Source: CBDCUW01 sp965222745 (lineage in GTDB: Bacteria > Planctomycetota > Planctomycetia > Pirellulales > Pirellulaceae). Taken from it: a stretch of DNA of 64,000 nt. The notes beneath the pieces were generated by a model. That model was not told the DNA's origin. It searched no databases and saw nothing but the letters and a program-made list of their open reading frames with translations. The position numbers were made by a program, and so were the translations under genes. The DNA lies in contig CBDCUW010000003.1 in NCBI GenBank assembly GCA_965222745.1, positions 310,001 through 374,000 on the forward strand, given 5' to 3'. The stretch's first letter is position 1; the number at the start of each line of letters is the position of its first letter. Positions 36,834-45,451 of this stretch are shown piece by piece.

Positions 36834-39065
36834 CTATGCCCCTGCGGTGGCCAGGGAGGTGGTGGGATCGACGATCTCTTTGTCCAGTTGGACGTGGTCG
36901 ATTTCCGATTCGTCGACTTTCGGGCGGAGCGTTTCGAAGTACAACAAACAGGTCACGGCGATGCCGATGCTGACCACAATCCACATCGGCTGGTAGGCCG
37001 GCCCCGAGTCGGAGGTGGTCAGGAACAGCGAGGCGCCTTCCCATTGGCTGGATGCGATTCGTTCCATCGAAACCGACAGTGCGTTGTTGGTGAAATGAAT
37101 CAAAATTCCCGGCAAGACGCTTCCGGTACGCAGCGCGACCCAACCCAGCAGCACACCCATGATTGTGGCGGCAATCGATTGTTGAAGGACGCCATGGGAA
37201 ATGCCAAACATCAACGCCGTCACCAACACAGCCCGAAGTCGTCCGCGTTCGCGAACCAGGCCGCCGAAGATAAACCCGCGGAATGACAGCTCTTCGCAGA
37301 TCGCCGGAACCAGTGCCATCAGGAACAACACCGACAACCACGGCGCCGCTGAAATCTGGTCGGCAAACGGTTTCATTGCCGCGGCCGCTTGTTCGCTGAT
37401 CGGATAGGTGTAACTGATCCATTCCGCAAGCAGCACGTACATCGGATGCAGCGTCACGCCCAGCAGCACGGCCAATGGCAACGCCGTCCAGTGCGGCATG
37501 CGAATTCGCAAGCTTTGACGAAGCGACGTCGTCAACATGGTTGCCATCAGCAAAGCGGGAGCCAGGATCAAGCCGATTTGCGGCAGCAGCACCATCTGCG
37601 CCATGCCGCCGAAACCAGTGGGCATTTGAGTGACGGCAAGCTTCCCGAAGAACAAAGCCACCAGGATCGTTGCACCGCAAGCGAAAGCCTGAGTCGGTGT
37701 CGCCGCCGTCTGCCGATCACGCCACAAATGGCGAACCCAACTGCTCAATTCCCATTGATCGCCGCCGCCAAACAGGACTTTCTCTTCCTCGAATTGACGT
37801 CGCGCCCAGGAGACGGCAAGCCACAGACATCCGGTCGTCACGCCGGCGACCATCGGCAGATGCCATAGCGCAAGTCCGTATTGTCCTTCCACCAGGGACC
37901 GCACCAACAAAAACATGCCGGTGACCGGAATCAGGCTCGTGCCGGCGGTCAACGTCGTCCCCGGCAGCATCGGCAGCAGCACCAACGGCAACGTCACCAT
38001 CATCAGCGGCATCAGGTAGTACTGTCCTTCCTTGCTGCTGCGGGCCATCGCGGCAACCGACAGCGCCAGGGCGCTGAACAGTGCCGAAAGGGGAACCAGT
38101 GCGACCAACAGCCACAACATCGGAGCGATCGGCGGAGCACCGATTCCGACACCGCCGACCCCCATCTGCCGAAACACGAAGGAGCTGGTCACCAGCATGC
38201 TGCCGGCATTGAGCACGGCGGTCAGCATGCTGAACGTGGTCACCGCGCCCAGTTTTCCCCATACAATCTCGCTGCGCAGCGCCGGGCTGCACAACAACGT
38301 TTCCAAAGTACCGCGTTCCTTTTCTCCCGCGACCAAGTCGATGGCGGGGTAGAACGCGCCGGTCATCGCCCACACCAACATGATGAACGGCAACAGCTTG
38401 CTCCAAAAAGCCGCTTCTCGCGTCTGATCGGGGGCGATGTCGATGTCGTCCAACTTGAACGGTTCCAGCATCGCCAGGTCGATTCCCGAATCGTTCAATC
38501 GGTCTCGTACCCAGCCGTTTCGCCAATTGCTCAGCACGCGGCCCACCCGGTCTCGGGCAACCATCGATTGATCCGAAGCAACGTTGTACAGTAGGCGAAT
38601 CGCCGTAGCGGGATCCTTCAAACGCGAACGGTGATCGGCAAATTTTGGTGGAATCGTGATCACCACGTCAAAAGTACCCTCGCGCACCCAGCGCGACGTC
38701 TGGGCGTCCAGATCGATGTCGTCAAACTCATCCCAGCGATGGGTGATCAACTCCAGCTGTTTGTCGTTGTCGGTAAGCCCCGTGGCGAACTTGTCGGTTT
38801 CGACCAGCGGCGGCACGCCGGCCAGGTTTTCCGTCCCCACCACGCAGACCGAGGTGGGATGTTGGCGGGTGAATTGAGCGATTTGCAGCAGTAGCGTTCC
38901 GACTAGCGGATACAACAAGATCGGCAGCACGGCGATCGTGAACAGGGTTCGCCGATCGCGCAGCTGATCGCGCATTTCGCGTATGTAAATCAGCAGAATC
39001 GCCGACAACCGAGGTTGTCCCGATTGGCGGGCGATGCGACGTTTCTCTTCGGAGGACAAGTTCAA
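36834..39065 (-). CDS. ABC-2 permease fused to a CPBP intramembrane protease
   Basis: A 743-residue fusion. The N-terminal ~430 residues are an ABC-2/NatB-type exporter permease: a membrane helix near residue 40-60, a large extracytoplasmic loop (~65-220), then several helices. The C-terminal ~220 residues are a CPBP (CAAX protease and bacteriocin-processing) domain with all three motifs: EELSFRG (Glu591-Glu592, Arg596), FGISH (~624) and HFTNN (~657-660). The start is a TTG at 39065 that overlaps the stop of the ATPase gene (TTGA). The transporter pair resembles Na+-efflux NatAB. The protease may process a partner or peptide, but no substrate gene is adjacent. This fusion type is known in planctomycetes, so the architecture itself is probably stable. 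Confidence 0.9.
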   Translation of the reverse strand: MNLSSEEKRRIARQSGQPRLSAILLIYIREMRDQLRDRRTLFTIAVLPILLYPLVGTLLLQIAQFTRQHPTSVCVVGTENLAGVPPLVETDKFATGLTDNDKQLELITHRWDEFDDIDLDAQTSRWVREGTFDVVITIPPKFADHRSRLKDPATAIRLLYNVASDQSMVARDRVGRVLSNWRNGWVRDRLNDSGIDLAMLEPFKLDDIDIAPDQTREAAFWSKLLPFIMLVWAMTGAFYPAIDLVAGEKERGTLETLLCSPALRSEIVWGKLGAVTTFSMLTAVLNAGSMLVTSSFVFRQMGVGGVGIGAPPIAPMLWLLVALVPLSALFSALALSVAAMARSSKEGQYYLMPLMMVTLPLVLLPMLPGTTLTAGTSLIPVTGMFLLVRSLVEGQYGLALWHLPMVAGVTTGCLWLAVSWARRQFEEEKVLFGGGDQWELSSWVRHLWRDRQTAATPTQAFACGATILVALFFGKLAVTQMPTGFGGMAQMVLLPQIGLILAPALLMATMLTTSLRQSLRIRMPHWTALPLAVLLGVTLHPMYVLLAEWISYTYPISEQAAAAMKPFADQISAAPWLSVLFLMALVPAICEELSFRGFIFGGLVRERGRLRAVLVTALMFGISHGVLQQSIAATIMGVLLGWVALRTGSVLPGILIHFTNNALSVSMERIASSQWEGASLFLTTSDSGPAYQPMWIVVSIGIAVTCLLYFETLRPKVDESEIDHVQLDKEIVDPTTSLATAGA

Positions 39066-39889
39066 TGCAGTCCTCCCGAAATCAAAACCTGTTGATCGTC
39101 GTCGCCAAAACCGGCGTCATCGTCGGCCTGATCGGCCCCGTCCTCTCGCTCATTCTCATGACGGCTCAACAATCCGAAGAACAATTCCTCGAAATCGGAT
39201 TGTTGATGTCGGCTGCGGAGTTCGCTGAGGGTGCCGCTGTCGAGAATTCGGCCACGGTGCATGATCGCGATTCGATCACACAACCGTTCGACCTCGCTCA
39301 TGATATGAGTGGAAAAAATCAGGCACTTGCCCGCTTCTCGTAGCGAACGGATCACGGAGAGCAAATTACGAGCCACCAGCACATCCAACCCCAACGTCGC
39401 TTCGTCAAAAACCAGCACTGGCGGATCGTGCACCATCGCTCGGGCGATCGACACCTTTTGCTTCATGCCCGTCGACATCTTCGCGCCCGGCAGATCGCGA
39501 AAGTCGTTCATCCGCAACTGATCAAACAGCGTTTCCAGTCGCTGATTCAGACGTTTGGCCGACATGCCGTGCAGCCGGCCAAAATACTCGACCAATTCCC
39601 AGGCGGTCATGCGATCGTAGATTGCCGTGTTGTTGCTGACGAATCCGATTCGCCGCCTCACCTCGGCTGGATCTCGAACCACGTCGTATCCCGACACGGT
39701 GGCGATGCCGCCCGTGGGCGCCAGCACCGTACTCAGAATCCTCAACACCGTTGTCTTGCCAGCACCGTTGGGCCCCAGTAACCCAAAGATTTCTCCCGGC
39801 CTCACGGTGAACGAAACACGATCCACCGCGACGAAGGGACCTCGTTGAAGGTCCTCGTAGGTCTTCGTCAGGTGTTGAACTTGAATCAT
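39062..39889 (-). CDS. NatA-type ABC transporter ATP-binding protein
   Basis: A 275-residue ATPase from the ATG at 39889 (MIQVQHLTKTYED). It shows Walker A (LLGPNGAGKTT), Q-loop (FVSNNTAIYDRM), ABC signature written KMSTGMKQKVSIARA, Walker B (PVLVFDEATLGLD) and H-loop (IFSTHIMSEVERL). The C-terminal ~30 residues are Asp/Glu-rich. It forms the motor for the permease encoded directly after it with a 4-base overlap. The start is chosen at the internal ATG because the 36 codons upstream do not resemble the family. Confidence 0.93.
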   Translation of the reverse strand: MIQVQHLTKTYEDLQRGPFVAVDRVSFTVRPGEIFGLLGPNGAGKTTVLRILSTVLAPTGGIATVSGYDVVRDPAEVRRRIGFVSNNTAIYDRMTAWELVEYFGRLHGMSAKRLNQRLETLFDQLRMNDFRDLPGAKMSTGMKQKVSIARAMVHDPPVLVFDEATLGLDVLVARNLLSVIRSLREAGKCLIFSTHIMSEVERLCDRIAIMHRGRILDSGTLSELRSRHQQSDFEELFFGLLSRHENEREDGADQADDDAGFGDDDQQVLISGGLH

Positions 39890-40084
39890 TCGGTCGTGCT
39901 GGGTGCGAGTCGCGCTTGCGATCGATCGGCAGATGGTCGCGACCGTGCCGGCATTCGAGGGTCGTTTCGATGATGCAGCCGCATCTACAGCGATCACTAT
40001 CGGAACCTAGCCCGCCGCAAGGCTGAAAGCAGCACCGCAATCACAGAAGATCGATGAAACGGCTGATCCATCCCGGACTAACCG

Positions 40085-41398
40085 TCAATCTTTGACCCGA
40101 AGCCTTACAACCGGTCCAGTCACTGCATCCAGAAGCTCGATTTCCGCGGTCGCCCCGCGTGCCGCGCCCTGAGTCGCCTCGTGCGTCATGATCACCAGCG
40201 GCACCTGGCCCTCCGGTTCCCCGCGAGTTTTGTCACTGTTTTCATGCTGGATGACCGAGGCGATGGAGATTTTGTGCTTGGCAAGTACAGCGGTGATCGC
40301 GGCCAGGGTTCCCGGATGATTGGCAACCTGCAACCGAAAGTAATAGCGGCCTCGCTGCGTCTCCGCGTCGCGCAGTTTCACTCGCGGCGGATGATCACTG
40401 GAAAAATACTCCAACGTTTCAAAGGTCAAACGAGTGCGTCCCACCGCCGTGTCGATCATGTCGGCCACCACGGCCGAAGCGGTTGGCATCTGTCCCGCAC
40501 CCAGGCCGTGATAAAAGACCGGCCCGACCGCGTCGCCGATGACCTGGATTGCGTTGTAGGCATCACGCACTTCCGCCAGCGGCGTTCCGATCGGCAGGAG
40601 CGTCGGAGCAACCGAAAGCTCCAACCCATCCTCGGCCAGATCGGCAACGGCCAGCAGCTTGATGCGACACTCCAGCTCACGTGCGTATTTTAAGTCGTCG
40701 GGATCAAGGCGATCGATCCCCTCGCGCGGGATCTGCGACCAATCGACGGTGGCACCGAAAGCAAGGTGAGCAAGGATCGCCAACTTTTGCGCCGCGTCGG
40801 TTCCGTCGACGTCCATTGTCGGGTCGGCTTCGGCATAACCAAGCTGCTGGGCAATCCGTACCACGTCGTCGTAGGACGAACCATTTTCCTCCATCTGCGT
40901 GACGATGAAGTTGCTGGTCCCATTCAAGATGCCTTCCAGCGAAACGATCTGGTTGGCCGAAAGACATTGACTGATGTTGGCGATGATCGGAATTCCGCCC
41001 GCCACCGACGCTTCGAAAGCGATCGTCCGGCCCAACTGCCGGGCGCGTGTGAACAGCTCTGGACCATGTTCGGCCAACAACGCTTTGTTTGCGGTGACAA
41101 TGTCTTTGCCCGATTCCAGCAGGCGAAGCATGATCGACCGCGCCGGTTCCATCCCGCCAACCAACTGGGCCACCACCGTGATCTCCGGGTCGTTGACCAC
41201 ATCTTCGATCGAATCGGTGACGATACCATCGGGCAAGTCGACATCCCGAGGTTTTTCCAGGTCGCGCACGACGGCCCGCTTCAACCACATCGTTCGCCCG
41301 GCATGCCGCGCCGTGCGGTCACCGTGATCGAGCAACAGCCGCGCTACGCCCGTTCCGACAGTGCCCAAACCCACAATCGCTACGTTTGTCTTTTCCAT
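40085..41398 (-). CDS. hom: Homoserine dehydrogenase
   Basis: A 437-residue enzyme with a Rossmann motif GLGTVGTGVARLL (residues ~9-21), the catalytic/substrate block VTANKALLAEHGPELF and GGIPIIANISQCL, and LNGTSNFIVTQMEENG. The C-terminal ~80 residues form an ACT domain (YYFRLQVANHPGTLAAITAVL), which normally senses threonine. It reduces aspartate semialdehyde to homoserine in the Thr/Met/Ile pathway. The ATG at 41398 (MEKTNVAIVG) is the family-like start; the frame stays open upstream through a palindromic repeat (to 41644). No thrB, thrC or lysC is adjacent. Confidence 0.96.
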   Translation of the reverse strand: MEKTNVAIVGLGTVGTGVARLLLDHGDRTARHAGRTMWLKRAVVRDLEKPRDVDLPDGIVTDSIEDVVNDPEITVVAQLVGGMEPARSIMLRLLESGKDIVTANKALLAEHGPELFTRARQLGRTIAFEASVAGGIPIIANISQCLSANQIVSLEGILNGTSNFIVTQMEENGSSYDDVVRIAQQLGYAEADPTMDVDGTDAAQKLAILAHLAFGATVDWSQIPREGIDRLDPDDLKYARELECRIKLLAVADLAEDGLELSVAPTLLPIGTPLAEVRDAYNAIQVIGDAVGPVFYHGLGAGQMPTASAVVADMIDTAVGRTRLTFETLEYFSSDHPPRVKLRDAETQRGRYYFRLQVANHPGTLAAITAVLAKHKISIASVIQHENSDKTRGEPEGQVPLVIMTHEATQGAARGATAEIELLDAVTGPVVRLRVKD

Positions 41399-41456
41399 GA
41401 GGAAAGATCGTAGCCGCATCGACCGGCGGCGGCGAGACGGCAAGAAAATGCGCTGC

Positions 41457-41536
41457 TGTCGGTGATTTTTCCAAAATCGCTTCGCATTGCCACTTCGGAG
41501 AATTTGCGTTGCCGGTTCGGGGAACCGGCCGACCGG
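41457..41536. repeat. Palindromic repeat cluster, locus 8 (eroded)
   Basis: A B-like unit (GTCGGTGATTTTTCCAAAAT) and an A-like unit (GCCGGTTCGGGGAACCGGCC) lie between the hom start codon and the Gfo/Idh stop codon, ending 3 bp from the latter. The mismatches suggest an old copy. Confidence 0.7.
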
Positions 41537-41538
41537 TT

Positions 41539-42636
41539 TTAGGCGGCTCGGCGGTCTTGATGGATGCGGCGGCTGGCAGCTTCCACCCGTTCGCGAACCA
41601 GCGCGTGCGGTCCGATCTCCGTTTCGCTGGCGTTTTCGTACCAACGTCGCTGCTGGATCGACTGCAAGATCTGCTCGGCGACCGCGACCGCCCGGGCTCC
41701 CGCCGATCCGTCGACGGTGGGAGCGATTCCGGTCTGGATGCTGATCACGAAATCGTGCAGTTCGTCCAAAATCGCGTTTCGAGGTTCCAGCGATAGCGTC
41801 TCACATCGCAGCCGTTGGCTGAAAAGCTGTTCTTTATACTCCAGCGGATTGTCGGTTTCGCATGCCAGGTCGAACGTCCGGTCGACGACTTGATCGCAAG
41901 GACGAACCACGGAGATCGACGGCGCCCCGAAATCGATGTCGGCAAAACCGTTGCTGCCAAAGACCTGCATCTGTCGCGCCGGTGAGGGACTGATTCGCGA
42001 AGCCTTCAAATTGGCGACCAGACCACAATCAAACTCGATTCTCGTTTCCGCCAAGTCCTCGTAGCCGCTGATCACCGCCAACCCGCTGCTAGAAACCGAT
42101 TTCACCGCCGCATCGGTCATCGACAACACCAGGTCCAGGTCATGGATCATCAAGTCCATCACCACCCCGACGTCCAGGCAACGCCCGGGAAAGCTTGACG
42201 CGCGGACCGCTTCGACATACTTCACGTCAACGCTTAAACCTTCCAGCGCGGTGAATGCGGGGTTGAATCGTTCAACATGGCCGACTTGCAATGTCCGCCG
42301 CCGCGATGCTGCCAACATCGCCAATCGCCGAGCATCGTCGGCACTGGCAGTCAACGGCTTTTCGACCAACAGGTGCTTGCCAGCTTTCAACAGCGTTTTG
42401 GAAATCTCCGCGTGCGCGTCGGTCGCTGCCGCCACCACCGCCGCATCGATGTCGTCGATGCAATCTCGGTAGTCGGCGTGAGTGGGAACGGAAAACAACT
42501 CCGCCGCGTTTTGCCGAGCATCCTCAAACGGATCGGCGATCGCAACCAACTCGGCTCCGTCAACTTGTCCGAGCAGTTTGGCGTGAATTCGCCCCAAGTG
42601 GCCAGCGCCGATAACGGCAATTCGCAAACGACTCAC
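41539..42636 (-). CDS. Gfo/Idh/MocA-family oxidoreductase linked to lipid A genes
   Basis: A 365-residue NAD(P)-dependent oxidoreductase with GAGHLGRIHAKLL near residue 10, the EKPL motif (VEKPLTASADDA) and the substrate motif DLMIHDLDL, both typical of the family. The start is a GTG at 42636 that overlaps the lpxA stop (GTGA), so it is translationally coupled to lpxA. In several phyla a member of this family next to lpxA is GnnA, which oxidises UDP-GlcNAc at C3 before GnnB adds an amino group; no gnnB-type aminotransferase is in the window, so that role is only possible. A 2,3-diaminated lipid A would be the consequence. Confidence 0.85.
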   Translation of the reverse strand: MSRLRIAVIGAGHLGRIHAKLLGQVDGAELVAIADPFEDARQNAAELFSVPTHADYRDCIDDIDAAVVAAATDAHAEISKTLLKAGKHLLVEKPLTASADDARRLAMLAASRRRTLQVGHVERFNPAFTALEGLSVDVKYVEAVRASSFPGRCLDVGVVMDLMIHDLDLVLSMTDAAVKSVSSSGLAVISGYEDLAETRIEFDCGLVANLKASRISPSPARQMQVFGSNGFADIDFGAPSISVVRPCDQVVDRTFDLACETDNPLEYKEQLFSQRLRCETLSLEPRNAILDELHDFVISIQTGIAPTVDGSAGARAVAVAEQILQSIQQRRWYENASETEIGPHALVRERVEAASRRIHQDRRAA

Positions 42637-43442
42637 GCTGCTTTCCTTCGTCGATCGCGGCCGCGACCATGTCGCCCGCCGCTGGAGTGGTCAAGAAAAT
42701 CAAAAAGATGCTTCAACACCGGCCGAATCGGACCGCTGCCAAGCAACTCTTCCCGCGCCGCTTCGATGCCGACGCGAGACCGATACAGAAGTTTGTAAGC
42801 CGCGGTGACCGCCCGTACGTCTTCTTGCGGAAAATCGTGGCGTTTCAAACCGACCGTGTTCGCCGCTCGCGGCTTGGCCGGTTGGCCGTCAACAATCATG
42901 TAGGGCGGCACGTCATGAAGAACGCGGCTCATCGCGCTGATGAACGCGAGCTGTCCCACCGACGCAAAGTGATGGACGCCGACGCCCCCGGCGATCGTGA
43001 CGTCGTTGGCGATGTGAACGTGCCCGCCCAACATGGCGTTGTTGGCAACGACGATCCGGTCGCCCAATTTGCAATCGTGAGCGATGTGGGTCCCGATCAT
43101 GAAATAGTTGTTGTCGCCGATCTCCGTCACGCCATCTTCTTTTTCGGTGGCGCGATTGACGGTGCAGTGTTCGCGAAACGTGTTTCCGTCACCAATTTCA
43201 ACCCGTGTCGGCGTGTCCTGGTAACCGGTGTCTTGCGGGTGGGCTCCGATGACGCAGCCGGGAAAGACGTGGTTGGCAGTTCCCAGAGTCGTGATCCCCG
43301 AAATGACAACGTGGTCTTCGATCATCGTATCGTCGCCGATCGTCACGTCGGGGCCGATCACGCAGAAGTGACCAATGCGAACATTGCTGCCAATCGTTGC
43401 TCGCGGATCAACCACGGCGGTCTGGGCGATGACTTTACTCAT
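42633..43442 (-). CDS. lpxA: UDP-N-acetylglucosamine O-acyltransferase
   Basis: A 269-residue left-handed beta-helix protein from the ATG at 43442 (MSKVIAQTAVVDPRATIG). Hexapeptide repeats fill residues ~8-185. The catalytic region includes HIAHDCKLGD, and HPQDTGYQ and RVEIGDGNTFREHCTVNRAT match LpxA. It transfers a 3-hydroxyacyl chain from ACP to UDP-GlcNAc, the first step of lipid A synthesis. The C-terminal ~15 residues are an Arg/Lys/His-rich tail. The hairpin at 43482-43510 lies 40 bp upstream. Downstream it overlaps the Gfo/Idh gene. Confidence 0.96.
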   Translation of the reverse strand: MSKVIAQTAVVDPRATIGSNVRIGHFCVIGPDVTIGDDTMIEDHVVISGITTLGTANHVFPGCVIGAHPQDTGYQDTPTRVEIGDGNTFREHCTVNRATEKEDGVTEIGDNNYFMIGTHIAHDCKLGDRIVVANNAMLGGHVHIANDVTIAGGVGVHHFASVGQLAFISAMSRVLHDVPPYMIVDGQPAKPRAANTVGLKRHDFPQEDVRAVTAAYKLLYRSRVGIEAAREELLGSGPIRPVLKHLFDFLDHSSGGRHGRGRDRRRKAA

Positions 43443-43481
43443 GTTGGCTCCGGCAAAACATGCGGGTCTGTTTGCCTGAAC

Positions 43482-43510
43482 ACGAAAAAGGGTCCTGACC
43501 CCTTTTTCGT
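43482..43510 (-). promoter_or_regulatory. Hairpin between lpxC and lpxA
   Basis: An 11-bp stem, ACGAAAAAGGG (43482-43492) with CCCTTTTTCGT (43500-43510), around a 7-base loop. It starts at the last base of the lpxC stop codon. It has no clear U-run beyond the stem, so it may be an attenuator, an mRNA end-protecting hairpin, or a copy of the widespread AAAAAGGGTCCTGACC-type repeat. Confidence 0.5.
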
Positions 43511-44409
43511 CAGGCAGCCTTGCGGCGCGGTGGCGCCGGTTGGCCGAGGGAGGTTGTTTGGGTGGTGGCCAGCTGGGCAAGTTGACTTGCTAGCAGCCCG
43601 TTCAATTGGTGGCCGCCTCGAAACGAGACGAAGTTGCCCACCAGGTCGATTCCGGCCAGGGCCAAATCGCCGATCAGGTCCAGGGTCTTGTGGCGGGCGC
43701 ATTCATTGGTGAACCGATATTGATTGTCGATCGGGCCGCCGTCCCCAATGACCAACAAGTCCTGATTGCTGACGTGCGAGGCCAGCCCAGCGGCTCGGAT
43801 CTCTTTCGCTTGGGCGGCCGTCACAAAGGTACGCGCCGAGGCCAGCTCGCGCACGAACCGCCGCGGGTTCAATTCGACGCGGTAACTTTGGTTGCCGATC
43901 GGCGAGGCCCCGTCAAAGCTCAACTGATACTCAAAGCAAGCCTTGCCGCCGCGCGACGGGGATGCTTCGATCCAACCGCTGCCGTTGCCGACTCGTAGTG
44001 TCTGCTGAATCACCAGGGTACGCCGCGTACCGGCCTGCACGATCAATCCAGCGTGCCGCAAAGCGTCAACGTAAGCGGCGGCGCTGCCGTCCAGTCCCGG
44101 TAACTCCTCCCCGTCCACCTCGACAATGCAATTGTCGATTTCCAGGGCATACAAAGCCGCCATCAGATGCTCAATCATCTGGAATTGGGCATTACCCTGT
44201 TGGATGTTGGTGCGAAGCCGTGCGTCGCTGCGGGCATCCACATGAGCCTGGCAGCGAGGTTCGGCCGCGATATCGGTGCGGACGAAACAGACTCCGGCAT
44301 CCACTGGGGCTGGATGCATGGCGACACCCACCTCTTTGCCGGACCAGTAACCGCGGCCACTGATCCTGCACGAAGCGGCGATCGTATGTTGATTGCGTGA
44401 GGGAATCAC
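43510..44409 (-). CDS. lpxC: UDP-3-O-acyl-N-acetylglucosamine deacetylase
   Basis: A zinc-dependent deacetylase, 299 residues from the GTG at 44409, with the zinc-site motifs MIEHLMAAL and RHKTLDLIGDLAL and the conserved GLDGSAAAYVDAL. It removes the acetyl group in the committed step of lipid A synthesis. The GTG at 44409 is preferred because a GGGAGG box lies 9 bases upstream and the protein then begins just before the conserved QHTIAAS; an ATG at 44487 lacks such a box, and the farthest start (44565) would overlap ompH. It is a stand-alone protein, not fused to FabZ as in many Bacteroidetes and Chlorobi. It is part of the ompH-lpxC-lpxA-Gfo/Idh set. Confidence 0.95.
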   Translation of the reverse strand: MIPSRNQHTIAASCRISGRGYWSGKEVGVAMHPAPVDAGVCFVRTDIAAEPRCQAHVDARSDARLRTNIQQGNAQFQMIEHLMAALYALEIDNCIVEVDGEELPGLDGSAAAYVDALRHAGLIVQAGTRRTLVIQQTLRVGNGSGWIEASPSRGGKACFEYQLSFDGASPIGNQSYRVELNPRRFVRELASARTFVTAAQAKEIRAAGLASHVSNQDLLVIGDGGPIDNQYRFTNECARHKTLDLIGDLALAGIDLVGNFVSFRGGHQLNGLLASQLAQLATTQTTSLGQPAPPRRKAA

Positions 44410-44524
44410 TCCTCGGCCCTCCCTGCCGCGAAAGCCGGCAAAATCCTTTTGCCAGCCAGCCTCTTGCAAGCTTGTCGCGGCCACCATCGACCGCGACAGG
44501 ATAAACAACTTGTCGCTCGGACGA

Positions 44525-45151
44525 TTACTGACGAGTCGGGTCTGCGGCGGCGCCGCCCCGGGCAACTTCAGCAGCCGGCTTCATCGTTTGGTCCAAGTAC
44601 TGCATGACGCCCTTGGTCATGTCCAACGCGTCGTCGTGATAGACCACGTTTTTCATGACGCCGCGAATCACCGAATCACCTTTTTCCAAATCCATGTCTT
44701 CGCTGTTGTAACGAAGCACCAGATTGATGTGGTAATGCTTGGCCAAAAACTCCACGCCGGCGGCGATTCGCTGGTAGTTCTGGAAATAGATCTTCGCTTC
44801 CGCGTCACCCAGCTCTTTTCGCTTACGAGCCATGTCCAGCCGCAGCTTCGATTCCATTTGGGCAACCAGTTCTTCTTGTTGTGTGTAGGCGGCCGTGCCG
44901 ACTTTCAACGTTTTCAGCTGACCGACAGCGTCTTGAAGCTCCTGTCGCTTCCGGTTCAATTCGGCGTCGTAGTTCTTCAGGTCGGTTTCGACCTTGCTGA
45001 CCTGAGCCTTGATGCCGGGGTGGTTCTTGAAAATGTAGGCGACGTCAACCACCGCGATTCGGTGACCGTCTTCAGCCGACGCGGCTACGGGAACCAATGC
45101 AGAAAGGGTAATGATGGCCAATGCAATGGCCGCTTTGCCGATAAATCGCAC
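44525..45151 (-). CDS. OmpH/Skp-family periplasmic chaperone
   Basis: A 208-residue protein with a signal peptide (hydrophobic run AAIALAIITLSALVPVAASA) and the OmpH domain (IAVVDVAYIFKNHPGIKAQV, then a long Lys/Glu helix pair). It resembles Skp, which binds unfolded outer-membrane proteins. The GTG at 45151 is chosen because an AAGGAG box lies 8 bases upstream; an ATG at 45181 in the same frame is possible. Its place directly before lpxC and lpxA agrees with the outer-membrane role. The helix pair is longer at the C-terminus than in E. coli Skp (about 160 residues). Confidence 0.9.
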   Translation of the reverse strand: MRFIGKAAIALAIITLSALVPVAASAEDGHRIAVVDVAYIFKNHPGIKAQVSKVETDLKNYDAELNRKRQELQDAVGQLKTLKVGTAAYTQQEELVAQMESKLRLDMARKRKELGDAEAKIYFQNYQRIAAGVEFLAKHYHINLVLRYNSEDMDLEKGDSVIRGVMKNVVYHDDALDMTKGVMQYLDQTMKPAAEVARGGAAADPTRQ

Positions 45152-45451
45152 GTCCGCTCTCCTTGCGTTGTGGGTGCGCATCCAATCTTAACGATCGTCC
45201 ATCCTCTTCCGGCGAAGTTGGCGTCCGTCGCCCTCCTTGCCGAGATGTTCATGCTGCCGCCTGTTGCGTGACAACCGGCGGCTCGATCGTCCGGGATTGT
45301 GTCACCACTTTGCGTGGGCGTAAAGGTTGATAATGACCGAACACGGTGCCCGGCGAAAAAACTTTTTTCGAACCGTGACCGGGAGGGGGACAGCCCTGCC
45401 AAGTGGATCCTGTGGGCGGAATCGACAGGCTACCAGGCCATTCCGCTTGGT
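45152..45451. other. 300-bp gap between ompH and the M28 peptidase
   Basis: No gene is supported here. It holds the ribosome-binding region of ompH (AAGGAG, about 45155-45165, minus strand) and an imperfect inverted pair around 45268-45304 (GTGACAACCGG and CCGGGATTGTGTCAC). The promoter of the ompH-lpxC-lpxA set should lie here, but no clear boxes were found. Confidence 0.4.
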
